Shown here: in pieces, positions 13,441 to 24,215 of the stretch | Position numbering within the stretch: position 1 is the stretch's first letter | Layout of the letters: each line of letters begins with the position of its first letter | Origin: Chondrilla cf. caribensis | Taxonomy: Eukaryota > Porifera > Demospongiae > Chondrillida > Chondrillidae | DNA length: 64,000 bases | Direction of reading: 5' to 3' | Assembly (NCBI GenBank): GCA_964020155.1 | Contig: OZ026569.1 | Span: forward strand, 2,258,971 to 2,322,970 | Notes under the pieces: model-generated | What the model was told of the DNA's origin: nothing | Databases searched by the model: none | What the model saw: only the letters and a program-made list of their open reading frames with translations | Program-made: the position numbers and the translations under genes

Positions 13441-16201
13441 CATACTTGCATGATGAATGTTTACTTGCTCGTGCAATACTAAACATTCACCTACGTAAAT
13501 ACATGTATATAACTATACATACCACTGTGCTAGAAGGCCAAGTATTCATAGAATACCACTACAGATTAGTAGCACTAAAATTTCCAAGGATTGAACCTGT
13601 GCATTTGAGAATGAGCGGTTTCTTTGATTCAGAAACCTATATATATATAAGTGACCTAGTTTATATGCTTGTTTACTTTAGTAAACGAATTGGAGATAAT
13701 GGTTATGATACCCTTGAGGTACATTACAAAATGTGTCTCACCATCACAGATGATAATCAATAATCTACTAACCAATTGCAAGGTTATAAAAACTTTAATT
13801 AGAATATCAGTTATCATAAGTCACGACTAAGACATTAATCCAATCTATAACCTACCTATGTACCAATTCTCCAAGCAGTAGAGTAGCAGTTAGCAGAGTA
13901 GGTGCTAGTCATTTAGACTAATGTTTACACTTTGGTCTTAGTTGAGATTCTGATATCTATATCAATTGGAATAACACATGTTTATGTTTATGTTTGTGTA
14001 CAGTATTATTGCTTTTTAGTCACAATGGGTAGATGTGTTTTTTCACATGGGGGCCATTATCTCCTTGGATTCTAGTGACATGATGGTTTTATATCATATA
14101 CTGTATTATGAAAGAATGCATAAACCATTTACTATCTCTTTCCATTGTAACATCAAGGAATATGTGAGAGTTCAGTAAGGGACCCAGACTAACAAATAAA
14201 TACTATTATGTAACTTCTATATAATACTTTCATGTAGGGTTCTTTGTTTTATGCAAATAAAGATGTTTACTTAATGCATGACAGTAAAGTAATGATGTGT
14301 GATAATTGTAGTAATGAAATATTTTTCCTAATTGAAGGACTACAGCAGACTCCAAAATGTTATGAGGAATTGGTTTTTGTTAGAAGATCCTTCAGATTTT
14401 GGAAGTAATGACTATTATGTGGTGCACCAGATAATTGCAAGTGTTGTACAAAAAAATGGCAAAGACGCTATTCAGGATGTGAGTTCTGTATTAATTTAAT
14501 ACAATGCAGTTTTACACATTGACCTTGCATGAAATTATAAAATGAATTTATTTTATGGGTGCAATCTGTCTGTGTGTACAGTTATTATCAGTTTATCACT
14601 ACTGAATGGTAATAAACTGATAATAACTGTTGTAGGATACCAAATCAGGCTCCATCAAAATGAATGGATATTGGGTATTAATGTATTATAAACTCTTCCT
14701 GAAAGATGAATAGAAATAATAGAGCATCAATGAAATAGCCCACAGCTTACCATAGTATTATTATGGGTTACCAGGTCACCCGCTTTTTCATTAATTATGT
14801 ATTGTGTAGTATAAGCAAAATCAATGTAATTGTTATTGAAGTATCCAAGTTATTTTTGCTCTACCACAATGGTGTGAGGTTGGTGCTAATCAGCTGCAGT
14901 AAATTTGATTCAACCACAGACTGAAGTGCTTTCAACAGTGACTGAGTCTGGACATCAGTTCAAAGTTCTTGATGACATTTAAGATTTATTGAAAATTGTC
15001 AAACATTTTTGGACAGGGAAAATTCCAAAATTATGTGACTGTGCAATTTCACAAACATACAACACTATTTTGGGTTTTTTTTCATTGAAATATTAGTTCC
15101 TCACATACAGTACAAGACACAAATCACTTGCAATATGTGTTTGGATGAGATCAAATCAAGCGAATATGGGGTAATTACAGATTAATGAAGGGATCATGTA
15201 AGATCATTTCAAAGTAATGCGTCTGCTCTAGTGAACAGATGTACATACATGCCTCCTTAATGTACTGATTCACGTGTAGATTAAAACATCAATTATTGGA
15301 CATCTGAAAATACCTATTTCTTGAAACTAGAAAACATATAGACTTCCAATGAGATTTAAAACGCCTTAAGATGTAATCCCTCTCCACTTGTTAACATCCT
15401 TGAATCAAGTTATAAATAAGGACAATCAATAAGTCTCCATCAATAATTGATATTAGGACAATGTAATTGGGATTTGGACAGAAGTAACAAGGAAGCTAAG
15501 GAAAAAAACAAGGAAAAAAAATCAGTACTAATATCTATATGTGTCTATTTTATTGCAATGTCAGAGATATATATTATGTTGCACTTGAGGAAATCTGAAC
15601 ACATTATCTGACCCTCTTTGACAAATCAAACTTCAACCAACACTGCATGGTTATACTGTAATTGAATAATTATATAGACTAGGTGAATGCAGCTGGAGCA
15701 TAATTGTGCGAGCCTAAATATCTTTGGATTGATAATAGAGTGATGATTAAGAATACATAATATTATTATGGTGTCACATATTATAGGCTAAACATGATAG
15801 GAAGCGACTTGTGTGGTATGTTTTGGTATTTACATTCATAATATTATGATTAAAGTAAAATGTAACAATATTATTTCTGTATTTGTTTCTAGGAGATTGT
15901 AGCCACTTTTCTCGGTCAGCAAGATGTATCAGATCCAGAATGGTTCAATGAGTCATTAACCAATTTTCTCCGAGAGATCATCCCTCATTGTTTAACCCTG
16001 GTGATAGTGAGGAGACCCCCTTACATATCCTGTGAATGGGAGTCTTTCAATGGTGCATTTCACGAGAGGCATGTAAAATGCAAGCCTCCATTGGTGCCTA
16101 AATGTGAGCTTCACTATTTAACACCTGTTGTGCTGGAGTTCATTAATGGACCTGTTCTGAAAAAAGGAACAGTATTTCAGATTCCTATAGATGAATTGTA
16201 A
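6141..16201 (+). CDS. protein kinase with coiled coil and MIEAP-like C-terminal domain (11 exons, 700 aa)
   Basis: Exons: 6141-7061, 7810-8012, 8154-8174, 8241-8273, 8433-8471, 9954-10046, 11206-11253, 11539-11710, 13151-13273, 14338-14478, 15893-16201. All junctions are GT-AG with matching phases, giving 2103 nt in one frame. Exon 1 is a complete kinase domain: glycine loop 'LGEGAYGTVVEV' (residues 23-34), Lys44, catalytic 'HRDVTPNN' (Asp149), 'DFG' (168-170) and 'FMPPEA'. Exon 2 is a charged heptad-like coiled coil. Exons 3-7 are small, each divisible by three, in phase 2. The last four exons encode about 250 residues ending '...YLTPVVLEFINGPVLKKG', resembling the C-terminal domain of mitochondria-eating protein; that part is inference. 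The gene is probably a serine/threonine TKL-like kinase. Translation starts at the first ATG in front of the domain. Without splicing the kinase frame would run 21 nt into intron 1 and stop at 7082. Its upstream region is duplicated at 1120-3050. Confidence 0.8.
9118..9136. repeat. homopolymer G tract (19 G)
   Basis: A pure run of G lies in intron 5 of the kinase gene. It could form a G-quadruplex, and homopolymer length is also prone to sequencing error. Confidence 0.9.
10188..10675. mobile_element. intronic MITE, about 0.49 kb
   Basis: Inverted ends AGCGAAAATGGCCCTTA (10201-10217) and TAAGGGCCCTTTTCGCT (10647-10663) match over 17 bp with one mismatch, with weaker pairing outward to tgtgtgtaag and catgctcaca. 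The interior has no open frame. It lies in intron 6 of the kinase gene. Outer limits and target duplication are uncertain. Confidence 0.65.
14578..14630. repeat. perfect 18-bp inverted repeat hairpin
   Basis: ACAGTTATTATCAGTTTA at 14578-14595 is the exact reverse complement of 14613-14630, with a 17-nt loop. It lies 100 bases after exon 10 of the kinase gene. No terminator role applies in a eukaryote; it may be a transposon relic or an intronic RNA hairpin. Confidence 0.85.
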
Positions 16202-17550
16202 AATAGCAATTAATTTTCATTACTATCACAAGTATTTTGAATTTATGGATTAATTATAATAATATTTATAATTCATACCGTATCATATCCTATACTATAC
16301 TATATCATATCATACGTATTTTACATGAATTATTTATCATAGCAGAAATCACATCATCACATGGGGATAAGTTCAACTGCATGTATGCCTAATTGTGAGG
16401 CCACTTGTAATATTATGCTGGATTACAACAGTAATAAAATTTTGTATAATATTATTAATATGAAGATAAAACATTACTATAATATTATTATATATTTGTA
16501 CGACAGTCAAGAATGAACCACATGCAGCATGTAACAAAATAAGGCAATATTTACAATACATGCTCCAGAATAAAAATTAATAGTACTACGTATATTATAA
16601 TAAATAGTTTATAATAGGATAAAATAAATAATGGTTTATGATATAAAAAACTGGTTTATAATTTATAGTAAATAGTACTACAATATCACTATAATTATTA
16701 TATTTATAATATATCTCTGAAGAGGTAATGTTGCTTCTGTAATGGGGACAATCAACCCCAAGACAAACTTTGACAATTTCTTCTTTGCTGGCTATTATTA
16801 TATCACCTATACATCTACTTCTATTATTTGTTTTCATATTTTTACGTTGTTGTGATGTTATTAGTACAGGTATCTGTTAGTATCATTATGATATACGTAA
16901 TACTGTTTTGTCTAATGGGGTTTCTGTACTTCACTTTAATGTATGTTAGTCCTACTCAATTTTCTTATAACTAAGTGATCGTAGCTAATTAATTATGTCA
17001 GTAGTCTATGAACTGTATGATCCATGATTGTTGTAGTACTTGTATTAGTACTGGCCTGAGTGCCGCAGAGTCAATAATTCAGTGCTTCAATGAATAATTG
17101 TTGTCCTTGCGTATGTTATTACGTAGTTCGGAGTCAGTTAGGCATATTACATTACAGATGTAGTAATTTATTTTTTCTTATTTGTTTGTTTTTGTTGTTG
17201 TAATTTATCAATATATATTTATAATATAATTATTATTTGTTTAATTAATTTTCTTTCATTGTATGTTCATGATTATGATTATTTTTCATGTATAATATTA
17301 TGTATTTATCTTAAAAACATTAAAATAATAATTATATACCATCCATTCATATCATGAAGCTGATAGTGATAAAGATAAAAATACTGATAATGTAGCATGA
17401 GGTTTCTGTATTCAATGTCGAGTTTCTATTATTATTAACTAATACACTTTGTGTTGTTGCAATCACTGTAGTACATACATATGTGACTACATGTGTACAT
17501 ACTTGCAACAGAAAATGCTAACCTCCTAACTTGCATTCAACTTGTTTGTC
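16202..17550. other. AT-rich intergenic stretch
   Basis: This region follows the kinase gene. It is very AT-rich with imperfect TA/TAA repeats, particularly 16420-16720 and 17200-17340. I see no gene, splice-supported exon or recognisable transposon end. The 3' untranslated region of the kinase gene must lie at its left end, but no clear polyadenylation signal was chosen. Confidence 0.6.
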
Positions 17551-17560
17551 ATGCATGTAG

Positions 17561-19066
17561 ACCAAGTACGGAACGATCCACGTCACTTATTGCAGAACAC
17601 TTATACAGATTTGCTGCTGATATATACTGTAACTGCTGAATATGTAGATATGTACATTATATTAATAGGAAATGTGTGTATTACATTATGTTTATACACA
17701 TGCAGTATATTATATATAATATATATATATATATACAATACATGCAAGGAGTTACTATACAATGGTTCTGTATCATCTACCCTCACATATATACGCATGT
17801 ACACATGCACCAGATAGATAGAGTACTTATGTATGGACTAATATCTTGTCATTCTGTTAAATACCCAGTGGTTCACATGACGCGTACTGTGTGGAACGGT
17901 ACACATTGTTTAGGTCGTTTGGTGTTTTACTGTGGGAGATTGCCTCTTATGGACAACATCCTCATGGTAAGATTGAACCCAATGATCTGATCGCCGCTTT
18001 TGAGCAGGAGAAGGCATTTCTACCCAAGTATGTATGGGTGTGCTATATATACTGTATGGCATTTCATTGTCAGTGTGTGCATTCCTTGGTTCAACCATAT
18101 TGTATTGGAATCCTCCGGCACTTGCAAGTATAAGCTCTGTATAATACTACGTTCACATATCATTCACACTTTTCTCTCCTTACATACTGTACACTGCACT
18201 CTCAAGCATAATGGTGTTTGGGTTCATTACCCACGTCATGAAATATGAGAATACTCAGACTTGCTTTGTAGATTCTTACCTCTTTTTGTTGCTAAACATT
18301 GTTATAATACAATTTCATAATTCTTTGGAGCATTTATTTTTATTATGATTGTCCTTCTAATTTGTCTAATTGTTATAATTTTTCTGTATATTTTGATTTT
18401 ATATTTGTATAAAATTATAATATTATGCTCAGTAAGTCCTTGCACAATTCACATCAAACCAACATGACAGTTACAAGTGTGTTGTGGGTTCCTATAGACA
18501 GTCCTAAAATTCAACCATATCGGCCTCTGGCTTGTTCCTCAATTATTATATAATTGAGGAACAAGCCAGAGGTAAAATATTGATAGAGATAAAGAGATAA
18601 ATATGAAGAGATAAAATATTGGCAGGAATTATATTTGGTGAATTTCTGAAAACTCAGATGGGTAGGTATCATTTTGGCAACTAACAGTTGGTATAATCAC
18701 ATTCATTACCAATTCCCACTGACACTAATGGCATTTACATGCATGAAATAAAATTGAGTTTATGATTGACAGCTGTGAAAGAGTAGATTGAATGTTCTGA
18801 ATGAGTTGTCCATTTAATATTGGAAAGGAACAGTTATATCATTTTGACAGAATCTGATAGTATTTTTAAATTACTTAACTTGCAATTGCATTATGACTTT
18901 GGGTGTGCATTCATTCAGACCCACAGACTGTCCAGAGAAGTTCTACGATGCTATTAGACTGTGTCAGTCCTACTCTGTGGAGAAGAGACCCAAGATGTCA
19001 CAACTTCATCTTCTGTTTTACCATCATGTGACTGATTCAGAGCAATTTGGAATTGAGAACAGATAA
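17561..19066 (+). pseudogene. tyrosine kinase C-lobe pseudogene, copy of 55592-57759
   Basis: Three exon-like blocks have the same lengths as their counterparts downstream: 17561-17621 (61 nt, like 55592-55652), 17914-18027 (114 nt, like 56511-56624; '[18 protein letters not shown]') and 18919-19066 (148 nt, like 57612-57759; '[15 protein letters not shown]'). The two exons that carry the catalytic HxD loop and the DFG motif are absent. The first block has lost its splice donor: GTGAGC downstream is ATATAC here. Flanking intron sequence also matches, so this is a segmental copy with an internal deletion. It cannot make an active kinase. Confidence 0.85.
18524..18572. repeat. near-perfect palindrome of about 49 bp
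   Basis: CCTCTGGCTTGTTCCTCAAT is followed by a short AT-rich centre and then its reverse complement. It lies in the last intron of the kinase pseudogene. The parental copy near 57110-57140 has only the left-arm sequence, so the palindrome arose after duplication. Confidence 0.85.
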
Positions 19067-19365
19067 TTAAATCAATTACATTGATAATGTTTGCTTTTGT
19101 TTACCCTTCACAATTACAGTTGGTGTAAGATGCAGTATGTAGGTCCCATATTTCATTTTAGGGTATTTTAAACAACTAAACAAATTAATTACATAATATT
19201 GTTAGCTTTTGTTCATATCATATTGTTGTTTTATATGCTATAAAAATACTTTATCAATATGAATGAGAAATATAAAATTGTATATGTATATACAGTATAT
19301 TTTGTATACATGGATAAAATAGGTAAGATATATAATAATTATAAAAGAAAGCTTGAGTATCCAGG

Positions 19366-20068
19366 TGTGATGTGTTCTATGGGTTGTTCTATTGTATTCG
19401 GCAACTATCGTCTGGAGACCTACAGTTTATCAGGAGATGATAACCAAACTGTATTTCAGTCTTATCTGGTGTATAGCATGATGGTTTCAGTGGACATCCA
19501 GCCACTGAGTGATGACCCTGATACTGTACAGGGATGTGCTATTCTTCTGAGTAACACTGATGATATTACAGGTATATCACCATTCATCTTGCCCAGGTCA
19601 GTTGCTTGTTCTGTGTACTTAATGTAGATAACATAACATTGTTCATTTTATGTAGGTATGTGATACACTGTAATAAAATAAATAATGTATGTACTATTAC
19701 ATGAATTCATAAACAATACCATACTGTATGCAGTATACAGTACTGCATCATGCCATGTATGTTGCTACAGTGTTTTTGTACTACAAAACTGGCATTTTCC
19801 CTTCTGTAGGGATTCTCGTCGCACTGTGAATGTGTCCCTTCACTCACTGTCTTTCTCTCGAGATGAAAACAGAACAGTTTTGGGGAATGCTTCTCAATTC
19901 CTATTCACTCCAATTAGAGCTACTCATCTGACTTGTAGAATATTGTTGCAGATTGACCATATCCCCCAGCGGTGGCAAATACAAGTGGATTTAGTGCACC
20001 ATGTTCCTTCAACATTACATCATTATTATTGTGTTGTACCATTTCCTGGAAAAAATGAAAATATATAA
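19366..20068 (+). CDS. two coding-like exons, unknown product
   Basis: Candidate exons 19366-19596 (acceptor tccag, donor gtcagt) and 19810-20068 (acceptor ctgtag) join in phase 2 and end with TAA. The product is about 160 residues with 'MCSMGCSIVFGNYRL' near the start and several N-glycosylation-type sites (NQT, NVS, NRT, NAS), which suggests an extracellular domain. No transmembrane segment or known domain is visible and no upstream start exon was found. It may be a partial gene or a decaying ectodomain next to the kinase pseudogene. I do not recognise the family. Confidence 0.4.
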
Positions 20069-20227
20069 TGTTTTGCTCGTTTCAACAAACCAAGAGCCTG
20101 TCTGCTTGCCTCAATATGAATCAGAGAAGCACCAAACATATGAAAGGAGAATTTTGGAGATAGTAATAATAACACATTAAAATAATGTTAATATTATTAT
20201 TATTATAATTATAAGTACCTAACACAG

Positions 20228-21775
20228 GGTCTGATGGAACAAAAAGGCCCTGTTGTCTATCCTCTGGTCCACTTCATATATAGCCAGCCATCATATCTCT
20301 ACTTTGGGGACAACATCATTACATCATCAGAGATTGTCCAACAAGGTGACCCCTTAGGGTCATTTCTCTTTTGCTTCACCATCCTCGAGTTAACTTCTAA
20401 CCTGAAAGCTGCATGAGTTTTGCATCATTTATCTTGATGATAAGACCCTAGGTGACACCCTTGAAGTTTCACTTCAGATTTGAAGTTCTTTGAGGCAGCA
20501 TCAAGCAACCTGGGCCTCCACTTAAACAAGTCAAAATGTGAAATTATTAGTGCTGAGGGTCCCACCACATCCTCCATAATATCTGCCTTTCCATCATTTC
20601 TATTCGTCAGCCAAAATGATGCAACCATTCTTGGTGCTCCAATTGGTGGGCTTTCATCAATGAACTTGATACTTGAGTCTAATATCAAGCACCTACAATC
20701 TCTTGGAGAGAGACTCAAGATCCTTCACAACCATGATACTCTTTATTTATTGCAACATGCCCTCGCCTTTCCTAAGGTGCTGTATGTCCTAATGACTGCC
20801 CCATGCTACAAGTTTATTTCTTAAAGAATTTCAACTCCGTCCAACATTCAATTCTAGAATCCACATGTAACATCACCTTGAACAGTACTTCCTGGCTACA
20901 AGCATCACTGCCTGTAAATTCTGGTGGGCTTGGTATCAGGAGTGCAGCTCTGCTCCCCCCTCAGCATTTTCTGCCTCAGCTGCTGGCTGCTCTCTTCTCC
21001 TGTCTTCACTTCTACCCCAGAAAAGAGTGTCTACTACTCACACCATCAGGGGAGAGGCTTTTCAGGTTTGGTAGGACTCTACCAATGAGACATACCCTTC
21101 AATCTTGAATGCACTCAAGCAGAAGAGTTGGGACATGCCCATTGTGGAATCAGCTTTCACTTCTTTGATCTATTCAGCTGATACTAAGGCACACACTTAC
21201 CTCTTAGCTGCCCATGAGAAGGAATCTGGGGCCTGGCTGTCCACAGCTCCTGCTTCTGCAATTGCGTTGAGGATGGACGACAAGTCTATTAAAGTAGCAA
21301 CAGGCTTGTGACTTGGTTCCTTCCTCTGTGAGAAGTACCTTTGCAAGAATTACGAGAGCCTAGTAGACGAATCTGGAATACACAGTCTCAATTACCATAT
21401 AAGTCAGGGCTACATCCCCCATCACTCTAGCTTGGTTGAATCATCTCATTCAGAAGGCTCTTGTGTCTGCAGGTTCCAGCCACTCTGGTCTGTATCAGTC
21501 CACTGGTCGTATATAGACCAGATGGTCTGTCCCTCATTCCATGGTCACACGGCCATGATCTGGTGTGGGATGCAACCTGCTGAGATACCTATGCCCCCTT
21601 TCCTACTTCCTGCATAGCTCCACCAAGGCCGGCACAGCCATGAATGAAGTGGCAGTGCAGAAGTGTCCCCTATACACCCAGCTCTGCATTACTCACTGTT
21701 TCATGCCCCTGGCTTTGAAACATCTGTGGATTTCAGTCAGGAATCATTAAACTTCTTCAGGGACCTGGTCACTTG
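20228..21775 (+). mobile_element. 5'-truncated LINE remnant, copy A
   Basis: Fragments in shifting frames encode part of a non-LTR reverse transcriptase: the 'QQGDPLG' motif near 20340, 'LHLNKSKCEII' near 20520, 'LPVNSGGLGIRSAA' near 20910, and a C-terminal 'CKN' knuckle region near 21340. Order and sequence match the reverse-strand LINE at 39900-42110, so they belong to one family. The palm motifs with catalytic Asp are missing or broken, and several stops interrupt it. It is inactive. Confidence 0.8.
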
Positions 21776-22165
21776 AATACATCAGCAAAATGATCCACTC
21801 AATACACATTTGAAATTGTAGTCAGAGAATTAGTTTAGAAAGTCAACACAGATTTTGTGTTGTCTATATTATAATTATCATAATCATAATAGTATATCAA
21901 AAAGCAGCTTTGTTAGACTATACCTATCATGGTATCTTAATAGAAATATTCAGCACATTTTATATTATAAGAATCATTGCTTCATTTAACTTACTATCCT
22001 AACTCAGCTTACTTAGTCATTACTCAGTTTTAGAAGTTCAGTTTAGAAGAGATAGTAGGTATAATAATACTTTTGAAATAATAACCAATAAAATCACACA
22101 ATAATGTACCATTAGTAATAATCATTATTTGTTATATACATGATATAACAATATAATATACATAT

Positions 22166-22167
<2 letters not shown>

Positions 22168-22210
<43 letters not shown>
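22168..22210. repeat. (TA)n microsatellite
   Basis: An uninterrupted AT dinucleotide run in an AT-rich intergenic region. Shorter TA runs occur at 13409-13438, 17708-17737, 25371-25391 and 38929-38959. Confidence 0.9.
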
Positions 22211-22211
<1 letters not shown>

Positions 22212-22214
<3 letters not shown>

Positions 22215-23770
22215 TGTATAATATAGAGTAACAAGATAAAAAATATATGATACAGATACAGTAACTCCATTATGAAGCTTCAAACATTTATTATAATAAT
22301 GATAATAATAACAATAATTTCAATAAGGGAACACAGATTCATTCATTATCACGATTCTCCTGTAATGGTCTACAATGAATGTGGCATATGTTGACTTTTA
22401 TCTTGTGTTTGCTCATTTACTTCAATGACCAGACAAGGCATACATATTAATTTTTCATGCTCTTAGATGTTATGTTATTATATCTCAGCATATACCATAT
22501 ATATGACAAACATTATTTATAGTAGGTTGATATTAGGTTGTACTTTGTTTCTTGGCAAATAATTCAGTCAGTCTCTTATAGACCACCATAGCCTCTCTCC
22601 CATGCTCCAGGTATGCAGTGAAAACAAGAGGAGTGAACAAGCTCTAGTCAATTTCTTTTACTCTATCCTCATATTCTCTTTTCTTGGATTATATCTTCTG
22701 TAGAGTGTGGTGATGTTAGTATGGCAATAGCTTTAGGCATCAGGGTAGAACACTATTGTATAGTGTATTCCGACCCTTCCCCGGATGTCTACCCCTTGCA
22801 TCATCTTATCAATTGACTACAGCTGTGGTTCCATTTCTACACCTTTGCATACTTCCTCATCCAGCTAGCAGTTCAGTCTTGGACTTCAGTGTGCCTCAAT
22901 TCATGTTGGCTTCCACAGGGATACAACAGGGCATGTTCTGTCATAAATGGTGTACTGCCTAATATGCAGTGTGATGGAAGTTGCCATGCACATCTAAAAT
23001 ATTATGCATTGATCCCAGAAATTCAATACACATTTGATAAGATAGAACCTTGTTTTAGGAGAGGAAGAGTGGTCAGCTAAGATGATACCTCTTTGCAATT
23101 GTATACTTACATCATTGTAACGGAGTCAATATGTACTATATGATGTACATTGGTCTTAATTTTTATTAGATAAAAGGTGAATATAATTAAAAACTCCCAA
23201 ACATTAGTTATATTATTTTATATAGCATATATATAGCACTTATTATTACTGATTATTGGTCCCAATTGCAATTAATTATAATAGATCAAACATCACAGAA
23301 TGACAATACCTGATTTATTCAGGATGAAAACGTATTGATGTAAAAACAATTATATTGAACATTCTTGTTTCATGCATTTACATACTTAATACAAACAGAA
23401 ACATTCATTGGCAAATAATAAATGATGAATATACTACAAAATTTAATATTGGAGCCCAGCAATCAATAGTAAAATTGTGAAGTCTCACATTTATGTAATA
23501 GCAAATTACTGTATTACTACAGTAAAGCCTATGTATGGGCATGTAAACTTTATAAACAACATGGCTGAGATGAAATAACACTAATAAAAACTAATTCAAA
23601 TTATACAAATCTCCACACAGGTGAATAAACATTCACTGAACTGTAAGACTCAAGAGTCCATTCAGTTTCTGTTTGCACATTAATTATACTGTATTCTGTT
23701 ATTGGAATTATGTTAGTGAACGAGTCATCATACTTGCTGCTTTCTCACTTAAATATTTTGATATGTTCTG
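22212..23770. other. intergenic region, no gene recognised
   Basis: This is AT-rich sequence between the LINE remnant and the 3' end of the minus-strand Ig receptor gene. A short reverse-strand frame near 22550-22640 looks coding-like ('LEHGREAMVVYKRL') but has no splice context and may be an old transposon fragment. The left part of the 3' untranslated region of the receptor gene lies at the right edge. Confidence 0.5.
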
Positions 23771-24215
23771 TTCAATTGGAATATATGCTGGCGAGTGTGT
23801 CATTAAAATTTATGCTTCCTCTTTTACACATATTTGTGCATTTCGTTCAATTGGAACATAAGCTGGTGAACAGGTCATCATAAACTCTGCTTCCTTTCTT
23901 TCACATATTGGTGTGTTTAGTTCAATTGGAGCATATGCTGGTGAATGGGTCATCATAATCTCTGCTTCCTTTCTTTCACGTATTGGTACGTTTAGTTCAA
24001 TTGGAGCATATGCTGGTGAACGGGTCATCATAATCTCTGCTTCCTTTCTTTCACGTATTGATGCGTTTAGTTCAATTGGAGCATATGCTGGTGAGCGCAT
24101 CAGTTTAATCCCTCCTTTCTCATTTACATATTCAGGTGTGTTTTGTTCCTTTACTACACATACTGGTGAGTGGGTCGATATAATTTCTGCTCCAGTATTT
24201 GCATATTGTGGTATA
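23771..24215 (-). repeat. 75-bp coding minisatellite in the receptor tail
   Basis: The block beginning ttcaattgga (plus strand) recurs at 23771, 23846, 23921, 23996 and 24071, with a diverged copy at 24146; spacing is exactly 75 bp. Read on the minus strand each unit is 25 residues built on 'SPAYAPIEL' and 'RERKEAEIMM'. Units near the centre are almost identical and outer ones diverge, as expected for tandem expansion from the middle. The copy at 23771 lies beyond the current stop codon. Confidence 0.9.
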
